Positions 26,768 through 36,016 of a stretch of DNA of 64,000 bases are shown in pieces (the first letter of the stretch is position 1; every line of letters begins with the position of its first letter). Location: positions 1,871,001-1,935,000 of the forward strand of contig NZ_CP121106.1 in assembly GCF_029623755.1 (NCBI RefSeq), given 5' to 3'. This stretch comes from Altererythrobacter sp. CAU 1644 (lineage in GTDB: Bacteria; Pseudomonadota; Alphaproteobacteria; Sphingomonadales; Sphingomonadaceae). Below the pieces are notes generated by a model. That model saw nothing but the letters and a program-made list of their open reading frames with translations. It was not told where the DNA came from and made no database searches. The position numbers were made by a program, and so were the translations under genes.

Positions 26768-28642
26768 ATGAGGGAAAACCGACAGAATTTTGCGCGCCTG
26801 CGTGCGGCGGCGCTGGCATCCGTGGCCTTGCTCGCTGCCGTGCCTGCGGGCGCGGACGTACCCGAGCGTCGCCAGGCGCTGTTCGGCGACGTCCACGTCC
26901 ACACCAAGTATTCCTTCGATGCCTATATCTTCGGCATCCGCGCCACGCCCGATGACGCCTATCGCTATGCACGAGGCGAGACGATCCGCCACATGGGTGG
27001 CTACGATATCAAGCTGAAGGGCGGAGCGCTCGATTTCTACGCGGTCACCGATCACGCCGAATACCTCGGCGTCCTGCCCGCCATGGACGATCCCAACCAT
27101 CCTCTGTCGCTGGTCGAATACGCCCGGGACATGTTCTCGACTGCGCGCGAGAAGATCGCCGCCGCATTCGGCAAGGTGGCAGGCACGCTGCGCACCGGCG
27201 AGCCGCTCGCGGAAGTCTATGACAAGGACGTGATGCGCTCGACCTGGGCGGAAATCGGCGCCGCGACAGAGCGCTATTACGAGCCGGGCAAGTTCACCAC
27301 CTTCCACGGCTACGAATACACCTCCGCGCCGGGCAATCAGAACCTTCACCGGATCGTGCTGTTCCGCGGTGCCAACGTCCCCGACCTGCCGTTCAACAGT
27401 CTCGATTCGCAGAATCCCGAAGGCCTGTGGAACTGGCTCGACTCGATGCGCGCCAGGGGAATCGAAGGGCTGGCGATCCCGCACAATTCGAACGTATCGA
27501 ACGGCCGGATGTTCGAGCTGACGACCTATTCGGGTGGGCCGATCACCGCCGAATATGCGGCGCAGCGCATGCGCAACGAACCGATTGTCGAGATGAGCCA
27601 GGTCAAGGGCACATCGGACACCCACCCGCTGCTCTCGCCCAATGACGAATGGGCCGATTTCGAGATCTACAACATCCTGCTCGGCACGGTCGAAGAGGGG
27701 CAGACCAACGGCAGCTACGTCCGGCAGGCGCTGCAGCGCGGGCTGACGCTCGAGCAGCAAATGGGGGTCAATCCCTACAAGTTCGGCCTGATCGGCTCGT
27801 CCGACACGCACAATGGCGGCGGGCCGGTCGACGAAGAGAGCTATTTCGGCAAGACGGGCGCGCTCGATGGCCTGCCCGACGGGCGCCGTGCGGTGGTCTG
27901 GCCGGGCGAGGAAAACCTGCAGGGAACAGCGGCGACCCCGTTCTACGAATGGAGCGCGGCGGGGCTGGCCGGAGTGTGGGCCGAACAGAACAATCGCGAG
28001 GACATCTATGCCGCGATGCGCCGCAAGGAGACCTTCGCGACTAGCGGCACAAGGGTGAAGCTGCGACTGTTCGCCGGGCACGGCTATCCGGTCGACATTT
28101 TCAATCGCGACGATTTCGCCAGACTTGCCTATCGCGGCGGCGTGGCGATGGGCGGCGACCTTGCTGGCCATGGCGATGGCGCGCCGACCTTTCTTGCCCA
28201 AGCGATGAAGGACCCCGACAGCGCAGGGCTCGAACGGCTCCAGCTGATCCGCGGCTGGGTCGATGCCAGGGGCGAACTGCGCGAACAGGTCTACGACATC
28301 GCCTGCGCCGAAGGCACCCCCGACCGGCGGACGCATCGCTGCCCGGCGGCACGCGCGCGGATCGATACGGCGAACTGCGCCATCCCCACCGGTTACGGCG
28401 CGACCCAGCTCGAGGCGCGCTGGCAGGATCCCGATTACGATCCCGACCGCCGCGCCTTCTATTACCTGCGCGTGCTTGAACGGCCGACCTGCCGCTGGTC
28501 GACCTGGGAAGCCAACCGGCTGGGCAAGCCGGTCCGCGACGGACTTGCGCTGACGATCCAGGAGCGCGGCTGGAGCTCGCCGATCTGGGTGGGTGGCGCA
28601 GGCGAGAAGTCGATGGACATGGGCGCCGCGCACAGCCACTAG
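26768..28642 (+). CDS. DUF3604-family exported protein (PHP-like phosphoesterase fold)
   Basis: A 624-residue protein with a signal peptide ('AAVPAGADV'). The N-terminal 'LFGDVHVHTKYSFDAY' and 'YAVTDHAEYLGVLP' resemble PHP-domain metal ligands (HxH, D-H), followed by 'HGYEYTS', 'IPHNSN' and 'GSSDTHNGGGP', the remaining histidine/aspartate ligands. DUF3604 proteins are large and common in marine bacteria; their substrate is unknown. ATG 26768 follows GAAGGGGAG. An upstream TTG at 26747 is not preferred. Confidence 0.92.
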   Translation: MRENRQNFARLRAAALASVALLAAVPAGADVPERRQALFGDVHVHTKYSFDAYIFGIRATPDDAYRYARGETIRHMGGYDIKLKGGALDFYAVTDHAEYLGVLPAMDDPNHPLSLVEYARDMFSTAREKIAAAFGKVAGTLRTGEPLAEVYDKDVMRSTWAEIGAATERYYEPGKFTTFHGYEYTSAPGNQNLHRIVLFRGANVPDLPFNSLDSQNPEGLWNWLDSMRARGIEGLAIPHNSNVSNGRMFELTTYSGGPITAEYAAQRMRNEPIVEMSQVKGTSDTHPLLSPNDEWADFEIYNILLGTVEEGQTNGSYVRQALQRGLTLEQQMGVNPYKFGLIGSSDTHNGGGPVDEESYFGKTGALDGLPDGRRAVVWPGEENLQGTAATPFYEWSAAGLAGVWAEQNNREDIYAAMRRKETFATSGTRVKLRLFAGHGYPVDIFNRDDFARLAYRGGVAMGGDLAGHGDGAPTFLAQAMKDPDSAGLERLQLIRGWVDARGELREQVYDIACAEGTPDRRTHRCPAARARIDTANCAIPTGYGATQLEARWQDPDYDPDRRAFYYLRVLERPTCRWSTWEANRLGKPVRDGLALTIQERGWSSPIWVGGAGEKSMDMGAAHSH

Positions 28643-28648
28643 CCGCGC

Positions 28649-29104
28649 ATGAGCGAAAAGATCATCTGGTGGGCGGGCAAGCTGCCCGAACTCAAGCAAC
28701 TGAATCTGCTGAACGAGAGCGGCATGCCGCTGCACGTCGGGATCGAATTCACGGAAATCGGCCCCGATTTTCTCACCGCGCGCATGCCGGTCGATCACCG
28801 GACCCAGCAGCCGTTCGGCAGGCTGCATGGCGGCGCCTCGGTCGTGCTGGCGGAAACGGTCGGTTCGGTCGCGGCGAGCCGGGTGGTCGATCCGCAGCTA
28901 TCGGTGGCAGTGGGGCTGGAAATCAACGCCAACCACGTCCGCCCGGCCTTCAGCGGCCATGTCTACGGCACGGCGACCCCGCTCAACCTGGGCCGCACGA
29001 CACAGATATGGTCGATCCGGATCGAGGACGAGGCAGGCAAGCTGATTTGCATCTCGCGCTTCACCGCGGCGGTGATCCCGCGCGAGCGCGGCGTGAAGAA
29101 CTGA
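28649..29104 (+). CDS. Hotdog-fold thioesterase (PaaI-like)
   Basis: A 151-residue thioesterase with the hotdog signature 'QPFGRLHGGASVVLAETVGS', where the HGG loop and the following E/D position act in acyl-CoA hydrolysis. It lies six bases after the DUF3604 stop, close enough for read-through, but the functions look unrelated. Convergent with the nitronate monooxygenase gene, stops two bases apart. Confidence 0.9.
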   Translation: MSEKIIWWAGKLPELKQLNLLNESGMPLHVGIEFTEIGPDFLTARMPVDHRTQQPFGRLHGGASVVLAETVGSVAASRVVDPQLSVAVGLEINANHVRPAFSGHVYGTATPLNLGRTTQIWSIRIEDEAGKLICISRFTAAVIPRERGVKN

Positions 29105-29105
29105 A

Positions 29106-30224
29106 TCAGGCGATCGCTTCGCTCAGCGTCTCGTAACCGGCGGCGAAACCCTCCTTGAAGTCCTGCACGACCTGCCCGGCCGAGGTCACTTCCCTGACCA
29201 GCCCGACACCCTGCCCGACGAAATAGGAGCATAGCTCCTGCGCCTTGGGATTGCCGTTCACCGCGGCCTTGTCGATTGCGCGAAGCGCCGGTTCCGACAG
29301 TAGCATCATCAGCGGCATGGGGAGGGCGGGGAGGCCCGCTTCCTCCCACATCGCGTGCCAGCCGGTGCGCAGCTGGCGGCTGTACTTGCCGGTGCGGTGC
29401 TTCGAACGGATCGTGTCGCGGCTGGTCGCGGCGACCATCTTCTCGCGGAATACCTCATGCGTTTCGGCCTCGGTGGTGGCGAGCCACACGCTGCCGCACC
29501 ACACGCCGGCCGCGCCCATTGCCATCATCCCCGCCATCTGACGGCCGTTCATGATGCCGCCCGCGGCGAGCACGGGGATATCGGCCCCGGCCTGCTCGAT
29601 CGCCTGCAGCACTTCGGGGATCAGCACCACGGTCGCGACCTCGCCACAATGGCCGCCGCCTTCGCCGCCCTGGGCGACGATCACGTCGACCCCGGCCTCG
29701 ATCTGCTTCATCGCGTGTTCTTTGGCACCGACCAGCGCGGCGACCGGCACGCCGTGCTTCTTGCCCGCCTCGATCATCATCGGCGGCGCGGTGCCGAGCG
29801 CATTGGCCATCAGCTTGACCGGGTGATTGAGCGCGACTTCGAGCAGTTCCTGCCCGAGCGAGGTGTTGGGCGCCTGCGATCCGCCGAACGGGGTCGCATC
29901 GTCTTCGGCGAGGCCGCATTCGCGCAGGATCTGGCGGGTGAAATCGCGATATTGCGAGGGGATCATGGAGACGACTTCGTCGGCGGTGACCTGCCGCTCG
30001 ACCGCCTGCACCTCGGGGATCAGCACGTCGATGCCATAGGGCTTGCCGTCGATGTGATCGTCGATCCACCTGAGCTCGGTCTCAAGCTGCTCGGGGGTGA
30101 AGCGCACCGCGCCCATCACGCCGAAACCGCCTGCACGGCTCACGGCGGCTACCACGTCGCGGCAATGCGAAAAGGCGAACAGCGGGAATTCGCATCCCAC
30201 CATCTCGGTCATGCGGAACGGCAT
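29106..30224 (-). CDS. Nitronate monooxygenase family FMN enzyme
   Basis: A 372-residue TIM-barrel flavoprotein. 'AVSRAGGFGVMGAV', 'DVIVAQGGEGGGHCGEV' and 'VLAAGGIMNGRQMAGMMAMGA' are the phosphate- and FMN-binding segments of the 2-nitropropane dioxygenase/nitronate monooxygenase family. It oxidises nitronates, or acts as an enoyl-reductase-like protein in some members. ATG 30224 follows GAGGAG. It is divergent from a flavin monooxygenase gene across a TTGA-N6-TCAA palindrome. Confidence 0.9.
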   Translation of the reverse strand: MPFRMTEMVGCEFPLFAFSHCRDVVAAVSRAGGFGVMGAVRFTPEQLETELRWIDDHIDGKPYGIDVLIPEVQAVERQVTADEVVSMIPSQYRDFTRQILRECGLAEDDATPFGGSQAPNTSLGQELLEVALNHPVKLMANALGTAPPMMIEAGKKHGVPVAALVGAKEHAMKQIEAGVDVIVAQGGEGGGHCGEVATVVLIPEVLQAIEQAGADIPVLAAGGIMNGRQMAGMMAMGAAGVWCGSVWLATTEAETHEVFREKMVAATSRDTIRSKHRTGKYSRQLRTGWHAMWEEAGLPALPMPLMMLLSEPALRAIDKAAVNGNPKAQELCSYFVGQGVGLVREVTSAGQVVQDFKEGFAAGYETLSEAIA

Positions 30225-30289
30225 CCAATTCTCCTCTCCCGGCAAAGCTGGCGCAAAAGGTTGCTTGCGGCAACCCGTCTTTCGCAGGA

Positions 30290-30303
30290 TTGACCTCGAT
30301 CAA
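30290..30303. promoter_or_regulatory. Possible FNR/FixK-type box in a divergent promoter region
   Basis: TTGACCTCGATCAA fits the TTGA-N6-TCAA core recognised by FixK/FnrL proteins, with one mismatch to the strict FNR consensus. It lies 66 bp from the nitronate monooxygenase start and 54 bp from the flavin monooxygenase start, so it could control both O2-using flavoenzymes. A single site with a 14-bp span, so chance occurrence cannot be excluded. Confidence 0.45.
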
Positions 30304-30356
30304 TGATTGCTGGCCGTAGCGCGCGCATCTTGCCATCATCACGAGAGGACCAAGCC

Positions 30357-31895
30357 ATGGATCGACCCGCCAGCCAACCCGACGCCATCCATGTCGATGT
30401 ATTGATCGTCGGCGCGGGGATTTCCGGCATCGGCTCCGCCTATCACCTGCAGGACCAGTGCCCCTGGGCGAGCTATGAGATCCTGGAGATGAAGGAGACC
30501 TTCGGAGGCACCTGGGAAACGCACAAATACCCCGGCGTCCGCTCGGACAGCGACCTCTACACCTTCGGCTATCGCTTCAAGCCGTGGATCGGCCCCCCGA
30601 TCGCGAACGGCGAGGAAATCCTCAAATACATGGGCGAGGTGATCGAAGAGAACGGGATCGGCGAACACATTCGCTACGGCCACCGGATCACGCGCTGCGC
30701 CTTCTCGCGCGGCACCAATCTCTGGACGGTCGAGGCCGAGCGGCTCAGCGATGGCGCCCTCCAGCGCTTCACCTGCAACTTCCTGTGGATGTGCCAGGGC
30801 TATTACGACCACGAGACGCCCTACATCCCGCCCGAATGGCGCGAGAAGGGCCTTGACGATTTCCGGGGCGACTTCGTCCATGCGCAATTGTGGGACCCGG
30901 ATTACGACTTCTCGGGCAAGCGCATCCTGGTGATCGGGTCGGGCGCGACCGCGGCGACGGTGGTGCCCGAATTCGCCGAGAAGGCCGCGCATGTCACCAT
31001 GCTGCAGCGCTCGCCGACCTATTTCTATTGCTCTGAGAACAAGAACGAGCTGGCCGACCGCCTGCGCGAAGTCGGGATCGACGAACCGACGATCCATCGC
31101 GTGGTGCGCCAGCAGATCATGCACGACCAGGACCTGATGACGCGGCGCTGCATCGAGGAACCCGATGCCGTGTTCGAGGAGCTGAAGGAACTGGTCCGCG
31201 CCTTTACCGGCAAGCCCGATTTCGAATTCGAACCGCACTTCACGCCCAAGTATCGCGTGTGGCAGCAGCGGCTCGCCTTCTGCCCAGACGGCGACGTGTT
31301 CCGCGCGGCGGTAGCCGGCAAGCTGACAGTGGTGACCGACACGATCGAGCGCTTTACCGAGACGGGCGTGCGCACCGCCTCGGGCGAGGAGATCGAGGCA
31401 GACTTGATTGTCGCGGCGACGGGATTCCAGCTCTCGGTGATGGGCGGCATCCCGTTCGAGGTCGATGGCGCGGCGATCGACTGGCACGACACGGTCACCT
31501 ATCGCGGAATGATGTTCACCGGCGTCCCCAACATGGCGTGGGTGTTCGGCTATTTCCGCGCCAGTTGGACCCTGCGCGTCGACATGCTGGGCGATTTCGT
31601 CTGCGCGCTGCTCAACCGGATGAAGGACAAGGGTGTAGCCCGGGTTGAAGTTGCCCTGCGGCCCGAGGATCGGGACATGGAGCTGCTCCCGTGGATCGAG
31701 GCCGACAATTTCAACCCGGGTTATCTGATGCGCGGGCTCGACAAGCTGCCGCGGCGCGGGGACAAGCCCGAATGGCGGCACAACCAGGACTATTGGCGCG
31801 AGCGCGAGGAGATACCGACAATCGATCTCGATGGCGCCGAATTCGTCTATGACGGTGAACGCGCGCTGGGTGAACGCGCGCAGGAATTGGCCTAG
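30357..31895 (+). CDS. Flavin-containing monooxygenase (Baeyer-Villiger-like)
   Basis: A 512-residue NAD(P)H-dependent monooxygenase. FAD motif 'VGAGISGIG' at about 18-26, 'FGGTWETHKYPGVRSDSD' which is the class I FMO/BVMO N-terminal signature, and the NADPH motif 'VIGSGATAATVVPE'. It inserts one oxygen atom into ketones or heteroatoms; the substrate is unknown. ATG 30357 follows GAGAGGA. A small membrane protein gene follows 23 bp later and may be in the same operon. Confidence 0.92.
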   Translation: MDRPASQPDAIHVDVLIVGAGISGIGSAYHLQDQCPWASYEILEMKETFGGTWETHKYPGVRSDSDLYTFGYRFKPWIGPPIANGEEILKYMGEVIEENGIGEHIRYGHRITRCAFSRGTNLWTVEAERLSDGALQRFTCNFLWMCQGYYDHETPYIPPEWREKGLDDFRGDFVHAQLWDPDYDFSGKRILVIGSGATAATVVPEFAEKAAHVTMLQRSPTYFYCSENKNELADRLREVGIDEPTIHRVVRQQIMHDQDLMTRRCIEEPDAVFEELKELVRAFTGKPDFEFEPHFTPKYRVWQQRLAFCPDGDVFRAAVAGKLTVVTDTIERFTETGVRTASGEEIEADLIVAATGFQLSVMGGIPFEVDGAAIDWHDTVTYRGMMFTGVPNMAWVFGYFRASWTLRVDMLGDFVCALLNRMKDKGVARVEVALRPEDRDMELLPWIEADNFNPGYLMRGLDKLPRRGDKPEWRHNQDYWREREEIPTIDLDGAEFVYDGERALGERAQELA

Positions 31896-31918
31896 GCCAG
31901 CAAGGACAAGGGGGAAGG

Positions 31919-32320
31919 ATGTACGACAATCTCGACATGGTCGCCTGGAGCGCCACGCTCCTGGGCCTCTTCGCCATCGCGGTGGCGATTGGCGCGCTGC
32001 GCTCGCCCGGCAAATGGGCCAAGATGGTCGAGGAGATCGAGAAGTCGCCCGCGCTGCAATTGCTGAGCGGCTTCATCGAGCTGTTCGTGGGCGCTGCCGT
32101 CTATCTGCTCTCGCCGTGGGATCCGGCCGACATCCTCTCGATCGTGATGAAGATCATGGGCGGGATGATGATGCTCGAGGCGCTGGTGGTGATGGCGATT
32201 TCAGACCTCTATTTCCAGACCTGGCTCAAGAACCTGGCGGCGATGCGGCGCGGCTGGCCGCTGGTCACGCTGGTGATCGGCGTCGTGCTGGCGGGCGCTG
32301 GCATGCTGCGCTTCGGTTAA
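31919..32320 (+). CDS. Four-helix membrane protein of unknown function
   Basis: A 133-residue hydrophobic protein with four predicted membrane helices (about residues 7-27, 45-65, 72-94, 110-130) and a cytoplasmic 'RSPGKWAKMVEEIEKSP' loop. I do not recognise a family. A purine-rich ribosome site (AAGGGGGAAGG) precedes ATG 31919. Located between the monooxygenase and a TetR regulator gene, all on the plus strand. Confidence 0.85.
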   Translation: MYDNLDMVAWSATLLGLFAIAVAIGALRSPGKWAKMVEEIEKSPALQLLSGFIELFVGAAVYLLSPWDPADILSIVMKIMGGMMMLEALVVMAISDLYFQTWLKNLAAMRRGWPLVTLVIGVVLAGAGMLRFG

Positions 32321-32386
32321 GCCTCCGGCACAGCCGTAGCGGCAAGGGCTGGTGACATTCGCGCCCCGCGCTGCCAAGTGGGTAGC

Positions 32387-33013
32387 ATGGTGCAGAGACG
32401 CAGCAAGGAAACGCGCGCGAAAGTGCTCGAGGCAGCGACCCAGCTGATCCTCGCAAATGGCCACGAATCCGTCTCGCTCAAGGAGATCTCCGAGCTGTCG
32501 GGTGTCTCGAACGGCAGCATCTTCCACCATTTCGGATCGAAGGAAGGGATCATCCAGGCGCTGTTCGTGCGCGAGCGCCAGAGATATCTCGGCTCGGTCG
32601 CCGATGCGATCCTGGCCTTCAAGGGCGACCCCTGCGATGCGATCGGTGAAGGCGCGAAGGCAGCGATGCACTATCACGCGCAATTCCCCCAGGAATACGA
32701 CCGGCTGGTCGCCGAATTCAGCGAAAGCGAATGGCTGCGGCGCAACGAGGATGTCTGGCTCGAAGCGGCGAGTGCGATCGAGCGGCCGGTGATCGAGTGG
32801 GCGATGCCGCACTTTGCCAACGGTGCCTTGCCGATGCTGGCGCCCGCGGCGTTCCAGTCGATGATGCTGGGCCCCGCCGAAGTGGCGACGCGTTCCTATC
32901 GACAGGGGCGCTTTTCGGGCGATCTCGAAACGCAGATCGAGGCCATCGGCGAGTTCGTGGCGTTGGGAATTCGCGCCCTGCGCGACAAGGCGAGGTCGGT
33001 CACCGCGGACTGA
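32387..33013 (+). CDS. TetR-family transcriptional regulator (paralogue 1)
   Basis: A 208-residue regulator. The helix-turn-helix 'ISELSGVSNGSIFHHFGSKEG' at about 31-51 is canonical TetR. The C-terminal ligand domain has 'VIEWAMPHFANGALPML'. ATG 32387 is chosen over a GTG nine bases upstream. The protein and its 35-bp leader closely match the second TetR gene at 36086, so the two arose by duplication. It probably controls the neighbouring monooxygenase or GST genes. Its 3' end overlaps the convergent GST-like gene by 14 bp. Confidence 0.93.
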   Translation: MVQRRSKETRAKVLEAATQLILANGHESVSLKEISELSGVSNGSIFHHFGSKEGIIQALFVRERQRYLGSVADAILAFKGDPCDAIGEGAKAAMHYHAQFPQEYDRLVAEFSESEWLRRNEDVWLEAASAIERPVIEWAMPHFANGALPMLAPAAFQSMMLGPAEVATRSYRQGRFSGDLETQIEAIGEFVALGIRALRDKARSVTAD

Positions 33014-33983
33014 GCAAATCGGTCCACGCGCTGCCAATCCATGCATCGACCCGCGCGCGATCCCCATCTGCAAGGCCGGTGTAGCGGGCGCGCAGGTCGG
33101 CGAGGCATTTGGCCTGGTACTTGAACGGCGCCTGGCGATAGCGGTGGCCCATCGCTTCCATTTCCAGTTCCTCGGCTCCCGCCGCCAGCGCGGCAGCATT
33201 CGCGGCGAGGAACGGCGCGTAGACTTCTCCCGCAACGCCCAGCAACTCGAGCGCGGCATCGCTGGGTTCGTCGGCCCATTCGCCCTCGACACCCGAGAGG
33301 TCGTCCATGTGGGCGCACCAGCGGTAGGTGTAGGGGAACTCCGCCCGCATCATCGCCTGCGGGGTGGGATCGGTCGCCAGTTGCGAGATCTGGCCGTAGA
33401 GGCCGAATTCGGCGAGGCTGGGGCGGGTGCCGAACAGGAAGAACGCGCTGGTCACGCGGCGTTCGAGGATGTCGAGCACGGCGCGCGCCGAGGCCTCGAT
33501 CAACCCGAAATTCTCGCGCGTGCAGCCCACCATCGGCATGCGTCCGACCTGCCGCGCGCGAAACTGCTCCGCCCACGACTGGCTGGTCTTCAACCCGCCG
33601 CCGTGCAGGTTGTCGAAGGCGAGCCAGCGGCTCATTTGCACCTGGTCGACCTCTTCCAGCCAACGATAACCGAACATCGGCTTGGTCATCCATTCGTCGG
33701 CGAAATCCTCGAGCAGATGGGCGGCGAAGGCGATCGCGGGATCTGGCGGGACGACACCGCGCGCCTCGTGCCGCTGTTCCAGATCGTAGAGCAGGGGCGT
33801 GGAATCATTGGCGAACGAGCCGTCGGGATATTCCAGCACGGGGATGACCGGGGCACGCACTTGGCGCAAAGCCTCCTGGGTCGCAGCACCGTCACGCCAC
33901 ACGAAGGGTAACCGGCGATAGCGCAGCAGGCTGCGGATCTTCATCGAATAGGGCGAGGCGAGCGCGCCATAGAGTGTGTACAT
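33000..33983 (-). CDS. Glutathione S-transferase-like protein
   Basis: A 327-residue protein with an N-terminal thioredoxin-fold GST domain ('YGALASPYSMKIRSLLRYR' then 'VIPVLEYPDGSFANDSTPLLYDLE', the latter the cis-Pro and Ser glutathione contact) and a longer all-helical C-terminal region than usual GSTs (about 200-230 residues). The role could be detoxification or beta-etherase-like catalysis. ATG 33983 is used; an extension to 34148 is not supported. Confidence 0.85.
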   Translation of the reverse strand: MYTLYGALASPYSMKIRSLLRYRRLPFVWRDGAATQEALRQVRAPVIPVLEYPDGSFANDSTPLLYDLEQRHEARGVVPPDPAIAFAAHLLEDFADEWMTKPMFGYRWLEEVDQVQMSRWLAFDNLHGGGLKTSQSWAEQFRARQVGRMPMVGCTRENFGLIEASARAVLDILERRVTSAFFLFGTRPSLAEFGLYGQISQLATDPTPQAMMRAEFPYTYRWCAHMDDLSGVEGEWADEPSDAALELLGVAGEVYAPFLAANAAALAAGAEELEMEAMGHRYRQAPFKYQAKCLADLRARYTGLADGDRARVDAWIGSAWTDLLSPR

Positions 33984-34191
33984 CGGTCCAGTTCTCCCGC
34001 GGGCGGCCTCGGGCGGAGGCCGTGCGGGGCAGACTATCCGCAAATCGCGCTCATGCAAAAACACCCGCCAAGGAAAAGAGAGGCGCGCCGGTCGTGGCGC
34101 GCCTCTCCCAAGTCCAGCCATGCAGGCTCGGTTGGCTGGTCTTTCCATTCTTCCCTGATCGCAGTCGAGCCTGCGCGATCAGGGGATCCGG

Positions 34192-34809
34192 TTAGCGCGG
34201 CTCCGACGGGGCCTGAACCTCGCTGGCAGTCGCGACGGTCGTGCCGTTCTGGCTCATCTTGGCGCGCTGCGGACGCTGCGGCGCCTGCACTTCGCTGGCG
34301 GTCGCGACGGTAGTTCCGTTCTGGCTCATCTTTGCACGCTGTGGACGCTGCGGCGCCTGCACTTCGCTAGCGGTCTCGACGGTGGTGCCGTTCTGGCTCA
34401 TCTTTGCACGCTGTGGACGCTGCGGCGCCTGCACTTCGCTGGCGGTCTCGACGGTGGTGCCGTTCTGGCTCATCTTCGCACGCTGCGGACGCTGCGGCGC
34501 CTGCACTTCGCTGGCGGTCTCGACGGTGGTGCCGTTCTGGCTCATCTTCGCACGCTGCGGACGCTGGGGAGCCTGCACATCGTCTGCTGTTGGAACGGTG
34601 GTGCCACCTTCCTGGCGGAAAGGCTTGCCATTGGCGGCTTCACCCTTCTCGACATTCCAGCTGGTTTCAACCGCACCGTCGGTCGCGTTCTGGGCAACGC
34701 GGGTCAGTTCCTTCTTGGCGATCTTCTTGACCGAGCTCAGCAGCCCGGCATTGGCCGTCGCCGAGGTGGCGACAAGCGAAAGGGCGATAATCGATACAAA
34801 CGTTTTCAT
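34192..34809 (-). CDS. Small secreted protein with five 24-residue tandem repeats
   Basis: A 205-residue protein. It has a signal peptide ('ATSATANAG'), a short charged segment ('LLSSVKKIAKKELTRVAQ'), then five near-identical 24-residue units of the form VQAPQRPQRAKMSQNGTTV-x-TASE and a clipped final unit 'VQAPSEPR'. Units are basic and Pro/Gln rich with no predicted fold. It lies 83 bp downstream of the trimeric autotransporter on the same strand and is likely co-regulated with it. I do not recognise a family. Confidence 0.85.
   Translation of the reverse strand: MKTFVSIIALSLVATSATANAGLLSSVKKIAKKELTRVAQNATDGAVETSWNVEKGEAANGKPFRQEGGTTVPTADDVQAPQRPQRAKMSQNGTTVETASEVQAPQRPQRAKMSQNGTTVETASEVQAPQRPQRAKMSQNGTTVETASEVQAPQRPQRAKMSQNGTTVATASEVQAPQRPQRAKMSQNGTTVATASEVQAPSEPR
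34219..34578 (-). repeat. 72-bp tandem repeat, five copies
   Basis: Five consecutive 72-bp units encode the repeated residues of the secreted protein. Units differ at only a few positions (for example GTC versus GAG/GTC codons giving Val-Ala or Val-Glu), so copy number can probably change by slippage or recombination. An incomplete sixth unit ends the gene. Confidence 0.95.
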
Positions 34810-34892
34810 GGTTACTCTCCTGCATTTCAGATTTTGGTTGGACTTGGACTTGGAGGGCGCCGGCCGCCTGTTGGCGGTCCCCGCCGGGTGGC

Positions 34893-35960
34893 TCACCAGC
34901 CGAAGCTGAAGCCGACGCGGGCGCCCGTCTTGCCGCGCTTGTTCAAACCGGTTGCGATGCCGGCGTTGATGGCGATGTTCTCCTTCACCAGCGCGCCGAT
35001 CTGCAGCGCGCCGGCCCAGGCACCGTTGTAGGTGCCGACGTTGCCGGTCATGTTGAACCGCTTGCCGGGAAGGAAGGCGTTGCCCGACATGGCGATGGCG
35101 ACGGCGGTCGAGCCGTCGATCTCGTCGTCGAAACGATCGAGCGTGTTGTCGAGGTTGAAGGCGAGGCCTTCGAGGGTTTGCAAGCGTGTTTCATGGTCGC
35201 CGAGCATCGCGCTGTTGGCGGCGATCGATGCAGCGTTATCCAGGATTTGGACACTAGCCGCACCGATCGCGATGGCATGCGATTGTAGCGTGGTGGTGGT
35301 GTCGTCGATCTGGTCCTGCAGGAAGGTGCCGAGCGAGCTCAACCCTGTCTGCACTTGGCCAAGAGTCGCCGCATCTGTGGCATTCACACCATCCGCGACA
35401 TTGGTGATGCGGCGCTGAAAATTGGCGCTGCCGACCGACACCGTGGATTCTTCATCGGCGACCGAGGCATAGCCGATCGCGACGCTGCTGGTCGCATTCG
35501 CAGTCGACAGGGCGCCGAGTGCCATGGAGCGTGGCGCCCCCGCTTCGGCTGCGGCACCCAGGCTCGTGCTGTTCTGCTCGCTGGCGATGGAACTAGCGCC
35601 GACCGCGGTAGAACTGGTCCCGGAGGCTTCGCTCGAACGACCCACGGCCGAGGCGTTCTGCGCCGTTGCGTCAGCGCTCTGTCCCAGGGCTGTGGCGCTG
35701 GTGTCAGAAGCAACAGTGTTGCTGCCGATGGCAGTCGAAAAGATTCCGGTAGCGCTCGAACCGTCACCGACCGCGCTCGAACCGGATTCGTCCGCCTGGG
35801 CGAAATCGCCGCACTGGATCGAACCGGCGCCGGCGCCGTCGGTGCATGCCTGCGCCGCGGCAGGGGTAGGGGCAATCGCTGCAAAGGCGGCCACGCCCCC
35901 CAGCAAAATCGTGGCAATCTTGAGCCGGTCGAGCCGCTCTTTGTTGGTCGAAGCCTGCAT
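34893..35960 (-). CDS. YadA-like trimeric autotransporter
   Basis: A 355-residue surface protein. Signal peptide ('PTPAAAQA'), a head built of YadA/Hia-type 14-residue repeats ('ATALGQSADATAQNASAVG', 'SSVAIGYASVADEES'), the neck 'RRITNVADGVNATDAATLGQ', a coiled-coil stalk of about residues 205-270, and a C-terminal YadA anchor barrel from about 280 ('FDDEIDGSTAVAIAMSG' onwards) ending 'FSFGW'. It would trimerise in the outer membrane and mediate adhesion. Divergent from a TetR gene; an array of TCTAGA sites lies between them. Confidence 0.95.
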   Translation of the reverse strand: MQASTNKERLDRLKIATILLGGVAAFAAIAPTPAAAQACTDGAGAGSIQCGDFAQADESGSSAVGDGSSATGIFSTAIGSNTVASDTSATALGQSADATAQNASAVGRSSEASGTSSTAVGASSIASEQNSTSLGAAAEAGAPRSMALGALSTANATSSVAIGYASVADEESTVSVGSANFQRRITNVADGVNATDAATLGQVQTGLSSLGTFLQDQIDDTTTTLQSHAIAIGAASVQILDNAASIAANSAMLGDHETRLQTLEGLAFNLDNTLDRFDDEIDGSTAVAIAMSGNAFLPGKRFNMTGNVGTYNGAWAGALQIGALVKENIAINAGIATGLNKRGKTGARVGFSFGW

Positions 35961-36016
35961 TTTTCAATCCTCCTGATGGCGTTGACGAATCACCCACTAA
36001 TCGAAATTGGAGTGAA

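Noticed and set aside
25027..26907. A 626-codon minus-strand frame
   Set aside because: Antisense to the DUF885 gene, Arg/Leu/Ala-rich with no homology pattern.
26597..28828. A 743-codon minus-strand reading frame
   Set aside because: It is exactly antisense to the DUF3604 gene, has no recognisable domain or ribosome site and reflects the codon bias of G+C-rich DNA.
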